The notes beneath the pieces are model-generated. The model was not told the DNA's origin. It ran no database searches and worked only from the letters and a program-made list of their open reading frames with translations. From Caenorhabditis remanei (Eukaryota > Nematoda > Chromadorea > Rhabditida > Rhabditidae), in NCBI RefSeq assembly GCF_010183535.1, contig NC_071330.1, positions 1,745,217 to 1,809,216 on the forward strand: a stretch of 64,000 bases of DNA. The letters run 5' to 3'. The translations under genes were made by a program, and so were the position numbers. The stretch's first letter is position 1. Each line of letters begins with the position of its first letter. Below, in pieces: positions 43,996-56,619 of this stretch.

Positions 43996-44455
43996 TCCTT
44001 ATTAAACTTTTCTAGTCGAAAACGAAAATTTTCAGTCTTTTCTTGTGGAAAATACTTTATTTTTATCCTAAAATTCTAGATTTTGACTGAAAAAACCAGC
44101 AAAAAGCTATTTTTAGTGAGATTTCTAGGGTTTTTCTATCAAAAATTGCAGTTTTACATGTAAAATCACGGTTTCTAGCCATAAATCGTGATTTCCAGTG
44201 GGAAACTGGATTTCTCGAAAGAAAAACCTTGTCCTTATTAAACTTTTCTAGTCAAAAACCAAAATTTCAGTCTTTCCTTGTGAAAAACACTTTGAGCTCG
44301 TTTTTAACTCGAAATTCTAGATTGCGACTGAAAAATCCAGCCAACAGCTTAATTTTAGTGAAATTTCCATGGTTTTTCGATCAAAAACTGCAGTTTTACA
44401 CGTAAAATCACTGTTTCTAGCTAAAAATCGTAATTTTCTGTGAGAAACTGGATTT
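43996..44455. repeat. ~230-bp direct tandem duplication
   Basis: TGTCCTTATTAAACTTTTCT at 43996 recurs at 44230. The following blocks (TCTAGATTTTGACTGAAAAA / TCTAGATTGCGACTGAAAAA, CAGTTTTACATGTAAAATCA / CAGTTTTACACGTAAAATCA) recur in order. Located just 3' of the RBM42-like gene. Confidence 0.75.
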
Positions 44456-45804
44456 TCATTCACGTTTCAAGTAAAAAATCATGCATTAAATTGAATTTTA
44501 GTATTTTTTCAGTTTCTTTTTATCAAAAAACCGCGGAATTTAGCTTAAAATTTGCACTATTTCTCTTCAAAATCCCGATTTCCTATCAATTTTCTCCCTA
44601 AAAACTCCAAAATTTCCCATTTTTCAGTCATTTCTCCTCATATTTTTTCTTTTATTTATTTAAATCCCCCCATTCTTTCAATCTCTATCTCTAAATACTC
44701 GGAAACTGTGTTTTTTTGTGTTTTTAATTCAATTGATTTCTTGAAATTTCAGAATTCAATACTCGTAATTATGTCATATTTTTCTCTTGCAGTCTTTAAT
44801 TTTTTAATTAAATTCAAATACAATACTTTCTGGATTCAAATTGTGTTATTGTGGTTGTGAAAGCACTGTTGCATGCTCAGTGTCCTTTCTATTTTTGATG
44901 TTTTTTTTGTATTTTTGTCAATTTTTTGGGGATTTTTGATGTAAAACACGATTTTCTGCTAGAAACTAACCTAAAATTCGGTTTTTGGTCTGAAAATCAC
45001 TATTTTTAGACTTTTTTTTTGCAAAAATGACAAAAAATTCATCTTGAAATCAGCTTTTTTCTGTTAGAAAGCTCAATTTTTACTGAAAATTGCTACTGAA
45101 TTCAGCTTCGGAATCTCTAAAAATTTGAATTTTCACTGAAAAACTGTCATTTTTGTTCAAAATTTTCACTTTTTCTTCGAAAAGATTGCTGAAAATTCAG
45201 TTTTTAGCATTATCTGAACAAGAATTTTAGCCGTTTTTCTAGAATCTCCTCATTTTCTTTTTTTTTCTGAAAAAAAACGCGTCGTTTGACTGAAAATCTG
45301 TTCTGCAATCGCTGAAATCAGTGATCAAATCTTAAATTTCATTTTGTGGAGATTCTGAAGAAACAGCAGAAATTCTAGTCCAGAAGAGGCTAAAAATTGA
45401 ATTTTCAGCAACAAAAACTAAAATTTTATCGTTTATTTGAAAAATAAAGGTGAAAATTTGTACAAAAATTGGCATTTTCGAGATTTTGGAGCTGAATTCA
45501 GTCTTAAAAACGAATTTTCAGTAAAAATTGTGTTTTTTATCAGAAAAAGCACAATTTTCAGTCTAATGCTGGAAATTTAGTTCCAGACTGAATATCTAGC
45601 AGCTTTTTCTGTTCTCATCTGGAATTTTCGCCATTTTCCAACAATTTCTCCTCTGAAATTCTCTATTTTCCCCAAAAAGTTGGTCCCCCCCCTCATAATT
45701 CATCTTCTCATAAATAATTAGGTTATCTATCTATTTGTACAAAAACGTGTAGTACAAGTGGGTGTCTTCCCCCAGATGATGAGTATATCAATTGCGTCAG
45801 CGTT

Positions 45805-45819
45805 CCCCCCCCCCCCCCC
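45805..45819. repeat. Uninterrupted run of 15 C (G-tract on the minus strand)
   Basis: Fifteen consecutive C bases follow GCGTCAGCGTT. Long G/C tracts in C. elegans can form G-quadruplexes and need the DOG-1/FANCJ helicase for stable replication. Confidence 0.95.
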
Positions 45820-48800
45820 TCTGTAGTCACTTCAAAAGAATCCCGCCGAAAAGTTTGAGCAACGGATTATGAAGAGGTGACATGTCCCGGTCAAATGGGT
45901 GTCTTTCTTGTAGGAAAAGGGGAAGAGGTGTTACGCAATTCGACGCATCTTCTGATGTTTAGGAAGAGATGATGATGTTGTCGGTGTGTGTAAAGGTCAA
46001 TCGGGAGGTATCCGGAGGATTACGGTGGGAATAGGTGACAGGTGGTAGTTGGAAGATTCTGGAGCTAGAAGTTGTGTAGAGTAGACTTCTGTAGCCAGAT
46101 AGCTAAATCCAGTTGACATGGGTTCTGGAGCTTATCGATCTGAAACAGATCTGAAAGTTCGGATAGCGATAGAGGGTATTCTAGAACAATCTTAGAGACA
46201 TCAGGTTACTGTAGGTACTGTAGCACTTCATCAGCAGCGGACCTTAGACTACTGTAGCGAGACAGCGGAGGAAGGCATTCTAGATTCGAGACATCAAATC
46301 CATGAATTTACTGATCAGGTTACTGTAGGTACTGTAGATGTCCAACAGTCACTCACACGGTTAGTCCTGTTGGAAAAGATGGAGACTTCTGTAGATTCGA
46401 TTACCGTACCACCACGTGTTTCCTAAGCAACAAAGTTCGCTCCGGTAGAATCAATAGACAGATCACAAATTTTAGTCGGTAGTCGAATTTTGAGAATCTC
46501 TGATGGCGCGACCGTCGAGAGCGGGGAAAGTTGGCTGAGAATCCGCTGAAAATCCACATTTTGATCATTCCTACACCATTGCTTTGATTGCTGACTCTCG
46601 AAAAAGTCTATTCGATTGTCAGGCCGATCGATAAGTCCATCGGTTTTCTAGTCGACAAATTTGCTGGCTGTACAATCTGATGAAGTAGTTTGAACTCTGA
46701 CCACGTGTGTAACTCGCTTCAAACTCAATATTATGACCTGAAAAATACACCAAAATGCAGTTTTCGGCGAGTTCAATGTCTGTGAGCTGATACGATTCGG
46801 ATGGCGAATCGTTAATATGCAGCGGGCCAGATTAAAATAGATTTTTGCGGTTTTTGGACTTTTTTGTGTCGGTCCCTTCCCACGTGTCTTCTTCCACCCT
46901 ATCTTCTCTACTCCACCACTTCATCTGAAGTACTCCTCCTCCTCCTCTGTTTACTATCGGATGTTTAAGAACCCCTTCCTCCAAAGGCCTCATGTTATGA
47001 TTAGATTGCGCAAGTAGCGACGCTTCTTCTTTGAAGGCGATTTGTTTGACAACATGGGGATTACTGCTGGCTTCCGGGTGTGAAACATGAAAAGGAGTTT
47101 TGGTGGTGGCATAGGGATTAGAGGTGTCATCAAGAGTCTGTTTAGACAATATTGGAATGAAGAAGGATGTTCTGGAGATTCTGAAATATTATAGATCGAT
47201 AACGTTATGACAGTTTCAGCTAGTTTTAAGGTTTTTCAAGAATCTGGAATAGATATTTGAATCCTGTTAATCTAGAGTCCAACTGTAGCTCATCTGGTTT
47301 CTAAGGAAGCTAGAGTACAGTATCCTCGGTTCTCAGATTACTGTATCTGATCTGTCTGTCCTAGAAGGTTTTAGACTAGCGGAGATCGTGGAATTAGGGC
47401 TATTATGATCGAGTTTCTGGTCAATTGCCGTTCTTTGACGTTTTGACGGTCTTGCTTCAGGCTATTGGGCCACTCTAGAGCCACAGACGATGTCAAACAG
47501 GCGAAAACTCATTCCGGTTTACTCAAAAACCTGACAACCCAGAGGACCTGGTCCCTGAAAATTCTTCTTTCCTGAAATCCAAAATGCTTCGCACCTTAAT
47601 ACCCAATTTATCACCCTGTGTAATGCGGTATATAACCCCCACCCGGACAGTTATAAAACAATATTTTATGACACGTCGAGTGTGGTGTGAGGATTAGCAA
47701 CAGCCGTGTGGTTGTTGCTTCGTCAAGATTTATGGGTTTTTTCTCTACGAATTCAAAGAAAAAGTCCCCTGGAATCTCCTTCCATCTAATCCAAGTATAT
47801 AAACAAAGGTCCCCTTATTAATCTCATTAATCGTTGGAAGGCTTGGGAATTCGAAACCGTTCAGTTATGCAACTATGGACATATTATCCCTCCTAGTGGT
47901 CATGCTTGTACAGGTTACGTAACCAGTTTGTTGTCTCTCTCCGTAGGGAAGATGTTGCATCAATGTGATAATGGTCACGTTTAGTGGGAAAGTCGGTGTG
48001 TCTGTTTGTCCAAACGGTAGGGGTACTGTAGGTCTCTAGTTCAGGTTACGGTAGCAGCTAGCCGATTCAGGTTTAATGGTCTTTCGGTCCCCCCAGAAAT
48101 CCGTTAAAGCCTACGGTATCCATCCAGTTTTTTGTCCATCCTCGTCCGAAGTGCTTGCTCTTTTTCTCCACCTCAATCAAGTGTGAGTTGAACACGATGC
48201 ATCGTCCGAAAAGCACACTTCAACTCTTTTTCCTTTTCTTCACATCTTGTCCGAATCTTTTCGCACCGAAAATAATGACAACATGAGTGACACACACCTA
48301 CAGTACCCCTTCCGAAGTGGTTTTGTGTGAGGATTGGCGCAAAAGCTGCAAAATTTGAGGTATTTGAAGATGGAAGCTGGGTGGGCGAGAGAGGAGGGAT
48401 ACGGTAGTGATGATAAAATGTTGGTCTTGACGTCAGTGTTATCTGTCTACTGGGAAGTTTTTAGGAGTGGAGGAGAGCAAACTAGAAAGTTTTTGGGAGA
48501 AGATCAGAGGAAAGAATAGAGTTTGGAAGAAAGTTATGGGGTACTGTAGTTGGATCCAGGATTCATATTGGACCTAAACCTAGGATTGGCAGTACGGTAC
48601 CTGGGTGAAGGCTACTGTTGTGATGATTCAGATTTTCCAGATGGATTCTTGAATCCTGGCTCCGAAGTATAGTAATTAGAACCAAAATTACTGTAGTCGG
48701 ATCCAGGATCCGCAGGGAGGTTGCACAAGATGAATCCTGGATCTGGTATACTGTAGCTAGAAAAAGATTACTGTAGATGTGGCTTACTGTAGTTGAATTC

Positions 48801-48824
48801 TCTGCTAAAGCAGTGAGACCATGG

Positions 48825-49195
48825 ACCCAGGAGCTAGGATCCAGGTTACTGTAGCTAGATTCTATAGGATCCAGATTACTGTAGCTAGATCTTATAGGAT
48901 CGAGATCACTGTAGCTAGATCACATAGGATCCAGATTACTGTAGCTAGATTCTGTAGGATCTAGATTACTGTAGCTAGATCCTATAGGATCCAGATTACT
49001 GTAGCTAGATCCTATAGGATCCAGATTACTGTAGGTAGATCCTATAGGATCCAGATTACTGTAGCTAGATCCTATGGTATCCAGATTACTGTAGCTAGAT
49101 CCTATAGGATCCAGATTACTGTAGATTACTAGGATCCTGATTACTGTAGACTACTAGGATGCAGATTACTGTAGATTACTGTAGCTTTTTTAAGC
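48825..49195. repeat. Minisatellite of 30-bp units containing TTACTGTAGCTAGATCCTAT
   Basis: About ten near-identical 30-base units (AGATTACTGTAGCTAGATCC plus TATAGGATCC) run from ~48840 to ~49120. Shortened units (GATTACTGTAGATTACTAGG) follow to ~49185. The array ends only ~70 bases before the start codon of the HGH1-like gene. Confidence 0.9.
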
Positions 49196-49259
49196 TTCGC
49201 GCCTTTTCTGTACCTCACAAGATTACTGTAGCCAAAAACTCAATTTCGGATTTTTTCAG

Positions 49260-52200
49260 ATGGCTGATCTAGAAGTGAACGTTGACGATCTTGTGGAGTT
49301 GCTCTCACCTAATATGGCGTAAGTTATAGAGCAAGCTGAAAATCTTCTTTTTTAAATTTCAGCCTGCTCGTCCGCCGAAAAACAATGGAAATCGTCACTC
49401 AACTCGGTGCGCCACTCGACGGTTCAGCTGGAAAATATTTCCAGGCGAAAGACTTCGCACTGGGAAAAGCGATTTGTCAGTTGTGCGAAGCGACTGCGTC
49501 CGATCGTACGGAGACCCTAGCGGCACTCACCAATTACACGTCTGGATCGATTGAAGCAGCCGATTTTATTTTGAAAAACTCGAAATGTATCGAAATTGCG
49601 TATACTGCAGTGGTGGCGAATGTATGTGGTGATGATTTTGAGCAGTTTTAGGCTAAAAATCTAGAAAAAACGAAAATTTTTAACTAAAAATCACCTAATT
49701 TCAGTCCAAAAAAAGTTTTCGTCAATAGTTTAAGCCACGCCCACTTTTTGAGTTTTTTCTTCGAAAACTCGACTGATTTTTTCCAAAATTTCCAGAAAAG
49801 GATAGAAAAGTGAGCAAGTTGAAACCACGCCCCTTTTTGCAAATTTGCTGCATAGTTATTGAATTTATTTATTTATTTAGAGCGATTTTATATAAAATTT
49901 TGGCTAAAAACACCAAGATTGCACCAAAACCTAGAAATTTAGAAATTTAAGAAATTTTGCTTCATTTTGAATTAAAATACGTAATTTTTCACTGAAAACA
50001 AGGAGTTTTTCGGGGAAAAAACGGTCAAAAATAGCAAGATTTTGATGAATTTGAAAAAAAATATATGGACATCTGGACATTCAGACCTACAGACAGATGA
50101 AAATTTTCAAATTTTGTAGAAAATCGAGCCGATCCGGATTCAAAAATAAGATTTTTTTAACAAAATGTTCTGAAATTTTTTGAAATTTCACAATGAAAGT
50201 GCTTGAATTATCATACACTATCAAATTTTGATTGAAAAAATTTTAAATTGTTTTGCCAAAATTTGAAGCCACGCCCATTTTTTGCGATTTTAGTTCTGAT
50301 TTTTGAGATTTTTCAAAAACTCGATTGATTTTTTTCCAAAATTTGCAAACATTTTTCTCATTTTTAAATTGAATTTTAATTATTAGTCGAAAACTATTTA
50401 GACTTTTTTCAACAAAAAAAATTACAATTTTTGTTCAAAACGTGCCGAGCCGGGCCGAAAATAGTTTTTTCCCTGAAAACTGGAATTTTTGTAGGAAAAA
50501 TATCAAGAATACCAACATTTTAATGGATTTGAAAACAAAAACGGACATCTGGACATACAGAATTACAGACAGATCAAAAATTAATTGCAAAACTCGAGAG
50601 CCCCGGGGTTTCAGTACAAAAATTGAAAATGTTGGTTGAAAAAAAATTTGCAAAACAAAAGAAGGAATTTTCGATTAAAAGTCAGAAATGTACATATGAT
50701 TTGTGACTATTTTCGATGAAAATTTCAAAAATTGTCAAAAAAATTTTGTGAAAAAATCGATCACATTTTTTGAATTCGGCCGGATTCCGGTCTTACAACC
50801 GCTCTCTGATGAAACTGAGGAGAAAACGTGGAAAACTGAGAGACCCAGAGAAAAAAAACACAATTTTCAGAGAATTTCGGTAGAGCGCAATTGTAATAAT
50901 TGTGCTGAACCTGATACAATAACACTAATGAATGTTATGACAACATCTCTATCCTTATAAGACAACTGAACAAGTGGTAACCTTATACCATAAGTAGTGA
51001 CTGTCTGCTGTCAAGTACACGTAATCCCTTCCCAACAACAACACTCAAGTAGTGTGTTTCAGGCACTCTATTCGTCAGTCGCCTCCCGACTTCTTGTCAA
51101 TGTCGCCCGCCATTTCCCAGATCGTGTTGATCAGAAATTGAGGGCGCGCAGTCCGGATTTCATTACGGCGTTGCTTGGTGAGTTTGCCAAAACTCAGTTT
51201 GGTAGCGAAAAATTGAAAAAAATTTGGCTGAAATTCAGATGCAGAACTGTTTTAAATGGAAGAAATCTAGAAAATCTGGCAGAAAATAATTTTTTGAAAT
51301 TTTTGAAAACGGATTCAGAATCCCCAAAGCGTCAGGAGTTTAGGTTGTATTAGATTCAATTTGATTTTTTGAAAAAAACCGCCGATTTTTATGATTTCCA
51401 ACAGTTTTGATCTCAAAATAGGCGTTTCAGGCTAATTTTTGAGATCAAAACTGCTAATTTTTTGAGATCAAAACTGTTAAAAATCATGAAAATCGACGAT
51501 TTTTTCAAAAAATCAAATTGAGTCTACGTTTGTATAAAGGTTTTCAAAAGAATTTAGTAAATTTTAAAACCTGAGATTCTGAATCCGTTCTTAAATGTTT
51601 CAAATTTTCTTTGATACCAGAATTTTCCTGTCTTTAGCATTCCAGTCGTACCGAAATAGCAGTTTTTGAATCACTGGAAAACTGAAGGCGTGGGGATTCT
51701 GAATCCCGCTCTCAAAACTTTTTGAACACCAGAATAATATCGCGCTCATTATTTTTCTGGATCCGTTACGAAAAATCGTTAATGTTTACTTCTAGATCAG
51801 CCATCTGAAAGAATTAGAAATTTAGTTTTTGGCAACAGTAATCCTGTAATGTACATCTAGGATCAAGCTACAGTAATCTAAATTCCAGCTCCTATCGCCA
51901 AAATCACCGTTTTTCAAAATTTCTAGGAATCTGATTTAGTAAGAATTCTGAATCCCTTATTTCTCATTTCACTGTATTCCCGAATACCGTAACCCCCATA
52001 AATTCCATTACTCATTTCCACTTTCCTCACTCAACTCGTCCTTGAATCGGTTGCATATTACCTAATCGCAACAAGGCACGCTTATTAGACCTTCCTCTTC
52101 TTCTTGTTATTCTAAAGATTGATGTCTCTGGATAACCTTGCTCATCATCACCCTGTCGGTCACTTGTCATACTGTCGTTATGCGTGTTTCGATGAGAAGG

Positions 52201-55200
52201 AATGACAAGTCACTTATGCGAGGAGAGGAATTGTTGCGATGGCTAGTGTAAAGGAATTTTTTGGAAGTAGAAAGTAGATCTGAAATCCACTGGTTTCCAC
52301 TCTCGATTGATATAGAATATCACAGATTTGATCTGGAAACCTGAAAATCCAGAAAATTCGAAAAATGTTCGATTTTCCGAGTAGTTTTTAGGCTCGAATA
52401 CCTGCAATTCCGGTTTTCCGAAGCTCGAAAGTAGAGAATCTTCTGGAAACGTGTACTGTAGATTTCCAGCTCTCGATTGAAATCGAATACCATAAATTTG
52501 ATCTGAAAATCTAGAAAATACGAAAATTTTTCGATTTTCAGAGAAGTTTTAGACTCAAATACCTCTAATTCCAGTTTTCCCAGTCTCAGTTCGAAAATTG
52601 TGAAATTCCCTTGTGCCACCGTGCTCCAGATGCTCAAATTTCCCTGATTTTCTATATGTGCATTCTAGAAACCTCAATCTCCATTTTTGTAGTTGACAAG
52701 TTATCTTTACGGCTCCTTTCTGAATAGTTATAGCCGTAACTTTTTAGATAGAGTCTGTATGAAAATGTTGTCAATTACAAAATTAGAGATCCGGGTTGGT
52801 AGAATACACATACGAAAATCTGGGAAATTTTGAGTATCTGGCGTGCCGTGGAGCGCTTTGAAAGCTGCGATTTTTTATTTGAAAAGTCCCTCTCAAAGGT
52901 GATGAATTGTATACCTGTTGCGCCGACTTATTTCAGTCTTAACGCAATGCATATATATCAATTAAGAGACTGACACGTCAAGAGTATTACAGTCTCTCTT
53001 AAAAACATCAAAAAGAAACGCCGACCCCGAACATAAGGGGATTACCGTCGCCTCTCGCTCTCCTGGTTGTCGTCGCCTTTTATCAGATTAATTTTTGGGT
53101 TGTCGTCGACGACGACGTTGTATGTACGTGAGTGTGTGTGGTGATTATCAGTTGTTCTGGGGTATTTATAATATGGTGTCTCTCTCTCTCTCTCTCAATC
53201 GGTTAGTAATAAAATATACAAATATATGTATTATTGTTGTGAAATTAGGAGGGGATTAGGTGGGGGTACTGTAGCAATGTTTTGTTCGTTTGCTCTGAAA
53301 ATTGATCACCGGTGAGCTCGGAAATTACAGTATACTACAGTATACTCAGATCGGCTACAAGAGATCACGTGACACCTCAGTAGCTCATCTTTCTGGGATT
53401 GGGTTACTGTAGCTGGATCCAAAATTCCTTAATTGGATCCTGGGGGCCCTCGTTACTGTAGAAGCTTCTGGATTGTGACTAGACACCTCAGAAACAGTAA
53501 CCCATCTACTGTAGCAAGTTAATATAGCTCGATCCGATATTCTTGGATCCAGGATCCGGGTTACTGAAATTTCGAATTTTAGCTGGAAATTTGAAAATCT
53601 TAGTTTTCATTCCAACTTGTCTGCTATCAAGCGACAAATTGAGCTGGAAATCCTGTCTCGTCTGAAGGCTAACGACAATTTAAGCCATTTCAGTAAAATA
53701 TAGAGTATTTGCAGAGGCTTCTGATAGAATTTGACATAGCCAAGATGCTGAAAATGCAAGGATTCTGAATCCGCTGTCAAATATTGCAATGAATAGAGTT
53801 CAAAGGCTGTGAGACTGGAAATCCTAGTGATACCCAGTTGAGAATTATGCGAGGGATCTGAAATTCGTTCAATCTAAAAGTTAGCATCCTGAGGATTCAA
53901 AATCAGTATTCAGATTCTGAATATGATCAAACTGAAGCAAGATACCGGGGGCTCAAAAATGATTTTAAAAACTCGAAAATTCTGGATTTTTGTTGATAAA
54001 AATTGAGTTTTCCAGCCGATTTCCGGTTTTTGATTCAGTAAATCGAACATTTTTGCCTTTTTCAACGGAAAAATGTGCGAAATTTAGGGAAAATCGAGTT
54101 TTTAATGTAGAAATTTTCGATTTTACGTCAGTTTTCCAGTATTTGGTTCAAATTAGATTCCATCATTATCTCTATAAGAGGAACGGTGAAGTCTCAAGGA
54201 TTCTGAATTCGAAATGACCAGCTTTCTGTCAGAAATCCCAGAATCTTAGTTACTGTATTTCGGTATGACACTTGAATAATCCAATTCACACATGTCCTAC
54301 TATCCCGGAATACTGTATCTCCTGAAGCTGAAAATGTGTTCCACCATTTCCGGTATACTGTAACTAGCGTATCATCAACATTCCATAAATAGCTTCCTCC
54401 GTGGCAAGTCAAACCAATTAGTGTCTTCTCACCGTCTTGTTTAATTCCGAAAGGCGTCAAACACAACACACTGGTCAGTCATTCACACGGTTTTTATCAG
54501 CTATCCTAACAGCAGAGAAATCGTAAACTTTTAATGGCTCAAATGCAAACACTCTCCCCCACAATCACCCCGATCCCTTGACACTTCTACACAATAAATC
54601 TCATCGCTGATAAACTGTTATGCAACTGGAAACCAGCGAGAACGAGGTCAATCTACTTGAATTATGTAATAAAGTGGAGAGAAACGAGCACAAAGTTTGC
54701 TCTTCTTTGTGTTTTGTCCCCCTCCACTCCGTCACCTACAGTAATCCTGTTGACACTTGAGAGGACGACAACGACGACGGTGGCGGCGGCGGCGGTTTTC
54801 TTACACCGAAAGAGAAATCAAAATTTGTTGCGAAAAATAGTGATAAGTCGTCACACGTTTTTGATTGGTGGTGTTGGTGCCGCTGTATGTGACGAATTTC
54901 AGTCATTTTGGAGAGTGTTGAAGCATCAGGAAACAGCGGGTTACTGTAGTAATTGGAGAGTTTATGGAAAAGAAGCGAAAACTTCCGAAACGACGTGGAA
55001 AGATTCCGGAAATTCCTGGATTCCCGAATCGCCGTCGTGCTCGATACAGTATCTAATAGCAGTTGTTGAATTTGAAAACTTGAAGTTTCAAATTGTATTA
55101 ACAATTGAAGACTCTGACGGCATACAGATTGATGGATTTTAAATATCTGTATATATCAGAATCTTTGGAATCTGAAATCCTGAAATTCCGAATGACTGAC

Positions 55201-56184
55201 TTGAATTCTATCAGATCCCATATAAGCTTTTAGAAGTTCTTCAGATTCAGATAGTTTGTGAATTCCATGATTGAGATCTGAACAATGTGAAATTCTAATT
55301 CCATCAGATTTCTGATTTCTGGTGGGATTCAGAATTTGTTCAGATCAGTACGCTTGTGTAAATCTGAAAAGTCTGAAATTCCATTATGCTTCTAGAAATT
55401 GATTCAGATGCTAAGTATTCCGTGTCGGAAAATTTCAGATTTTCAAGATTCATTGAGGGGGTTCTCATCTTCTAAACACCACAATTCCTGTTTTCCTAAT
55501 TCAAAAGGAGCCTTCGTGGAAGAGTTTTCCCACGCGGTCGTGTAGTTTTCTCGGACAAGTTTTTGTTACTTTTTTTGCAATTTAAATTGAAAAAAACTTG
55601 AAAACGATGAGAAAACGAGGAATTGAGCAAAAATCTTGTCCGAGAGGACTACACGGCTGTGTAGAAAAAGCTCTTCCATGAAAGCTCCTGGCCAAACTTG
55701 GTCATTTTCAGCCAAATCTGCTGGAAAAAAATCAATTCTGAACTTAAAAATTATCTCAATATCCGCGAAATTCCTATAATCTCCTCCAAAAATTTCCAGC
55801 CGAAATCAAGAAAGCAGTGTCATCGGGCGACGAGGCTCGCGCCAAATTCATCGGATTCACCATCGTCAATCTCTCGATTCTGTCACGTGTCCGTCAATAT
55901 ATTGTTGGCGTCGGAAAAACAGGTTGGTCCCCGCCGAAATTTCTTTTTTATTCAAATTTTTAGTATTTCCGTTTTCACACATAAAATTGAAAGTGTGACA
56001 AAGTGGTTTCATTCTTTCATGTATTTACTCATTTTCTCGTTATCAGGTGACAATGATGAATTGGCGCCTCCGTCGACGACAACTCCACCGCTACCAATTG
56101 TTTACGACCTGTTGGCAAGTGCAGCGATGCCCGAAATTCGAGAGTGTGCTGCTGATGTGCTACGCAATTTGGCGTTCGATGATG
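49260..56184 (+). CDS. HGH1-like armadillo-repeat protein, 5' part (five exons, 231 codons)
   Basis: Exons 49260-49318, 49363-49621, 51063-51177, 55800-55922 and 56047-56184 join in phases 2, 0, 1, 1. The protein starts MADLEVNVDDLVELLSPNMA and has helical armadillo-like segments: LVRRKTMEIVTQLGAPLDG, LAALTNYTSGSIEAADFIL, SVASRLLVNVARHF, RAKFIGFTIVNLSILSRVRQ and PEIRECAADVLRNLAFDD. The order and spacing match the N-terminal half of HGH1 (DUF383 region), the chaperone that works with TRiC to fold elongation factor eEF2. The last donor (phase 1) needs a further exon; the C-terminal DUF384-type part (expected LP-x-LQYLP motif) was not found to 64000. Introns of 1.4 and 4.6 kb are large for such a gene. 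The HGH1 assignment is by remembered family pattern, not alignment. Confidence 0.65.
49622..51062. other. Intron 2 of the HGH1-like gene with two repeat elements
   Basis: Includes a diverged ACTTGTCA/GGGCCGGGCC-type sequence (about 50120-50462: GAGCCGATCCGGATTC and GTGCCGAGCCGGGCC) and a TACAACTGCGCTCCACCG-family palindrome at 50792-50897. No coding exon recognised. Confidence 0.55.
50792..50897. mobile_element. TACAACTGCGCTCCACCG family palindrome in HGH1-like intron
   Basis: CTTACAACCGCTCTCTGATG at the left and CGGTAGAGCGCAATTGTAAT at the right are inverted. The centre has ACTGAGAGACCCAGAG, as in the other copies. Confidence 0.75.
51350..51525. repeat. 176-bp palindrome
   Basis: TAGATTCAATTTGATTTTTT at the left pairs with AAAAAATCAAATTGAGTCTA at the right. 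The inner block AGTTTTGATCTCAAAATAGG has two inverted copies. Non-coding. Confidence 0.8.
52290..52600. repeat. Tandem duplication of a ~175-bp unit
   Basis: TTTCCACTCTCGATTGATAT...CAGATTTGATCTGGAAACCT is repeated as TTTCCAGCTCTCGATTGAAA...TAAATTTGATCTGAAAATCT. Both are followed by a TCGATTTTC-(C/A)GAG-AGTTTT block and an AATACCT-CAATTCC end. Confidence 0.7.
52654..52805. mobile_element. TTTTGTAGTTGACAAC family MITE, copy 3
   Basis: TATATGTGCATTCTAGAAAC at the left and TGGTAGAATACACATA at the right are inverted. Inside, TTTTTGTAGTTGACAAGTTA faces GTTGTCAATTACAAAATTAG. Confidence 0.75.
55455..55690. mobile_element. GGACTACACGGCCGCGCGGG family palindrome, copy 2 (diverged)
   Basis: AGAGTTTTCCCACGCGGTCG at the left faces GGACTACACGGCTGTGTAGA at the right. 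The loop has GAGAAAACGAGGAATTGAGC, as in the copy at 32014-32430. It ends ~110 bases before an HGH1-like exon. Confidence 0.75.
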
Positions 56185-56619
56185 GTAGGGGTTGGAATTC
56201 GAAGTTTTGCTGAAATTTGGCTGAAATTACTCAATTTTACAGAAAAATAAGTCAAAATGACCAAATTCTCTCTCGATACAAGCAAATTTTCAGTATTATC
56301 CGTCTTCTAAGCTTGAAATTGTTTTGAAATTGAGCTGAAAACTCTCAATTTTACAGAAAACGGGTCAAAAGGATCAAATTTGACAAAAAAGGAGTCAAAA
56401 TGATCAAATTTCAGAAAATTTTCGGTATTATACGTCCTCTAAGCTTGGAATTTTATCGAAATTTTGAAAAAAGTCTGGGAATTTCAGTTTGGACAGGTTT
56501 CCTAGTGAAGTTTCAGCCAAATATTCGATTTTTTTAGTTTAAAATTGACTTTTCTGCAGGTTTTTTGAATAGCCTAGAAAACAGTATCAAAAACTGATTT
56601 TATCCAAATTTTGAGCTGA

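Larger units (their letters stand above)
43895..49259. other. 5.4-kb intergenic region, repeat-rich, no supported gene
   Basis: Holds the tandem duplication at 43996-44455, AT-rich DNA to 45.7 kb, then a less AT-rich region (45.7-49.2 kb) with a 15-C run, many TACTGTAG motifs and a 30-bp minisatellite. The frame at 46832-47149 (minus) lacks an ATG and splice support. The region 45.7-48.5 kb is unusually non-repetitive and could contain regulatory sequence or an unrecognised RNA gene. Confidence 0.5.
51178..55799. other. Intron 3 of the HGH1-like gene (4.6 kb), repeats and simple sequence
   Basis: Holds the palindrome 51350-51525, tandem duplication 52290-52600, MITE 52654-52805, a (CT)n run near 53181-53200, TACTGTAG-rich DNA at 53260-53570, a CGG/ACG-type triplet run at 54766-54797 and a palindrome at 55455-55690. 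Long frames around 54657-55142 overlap the triplet run and have no splice or family support. Confidence 0.55.

Noticed and set aside
46832..47149. 105-codon minus-strand frame
   Set aside because: No ATG start, no good splice borders and no recognisable motif; kept only as part of the intergenic description.
48825..49195. CRISPR-like array
   Set aside because: Units are contiguous 30-mers without unique spacers, in a nematode genome; it is a minisatellite.
54657..55142. 161-codon plus frame and its minus partner with poly-Pro
   Set aside because: Both depend on a CGG/ACG triplet run and random sequence inside an HGH1-like intron; no support for coding.
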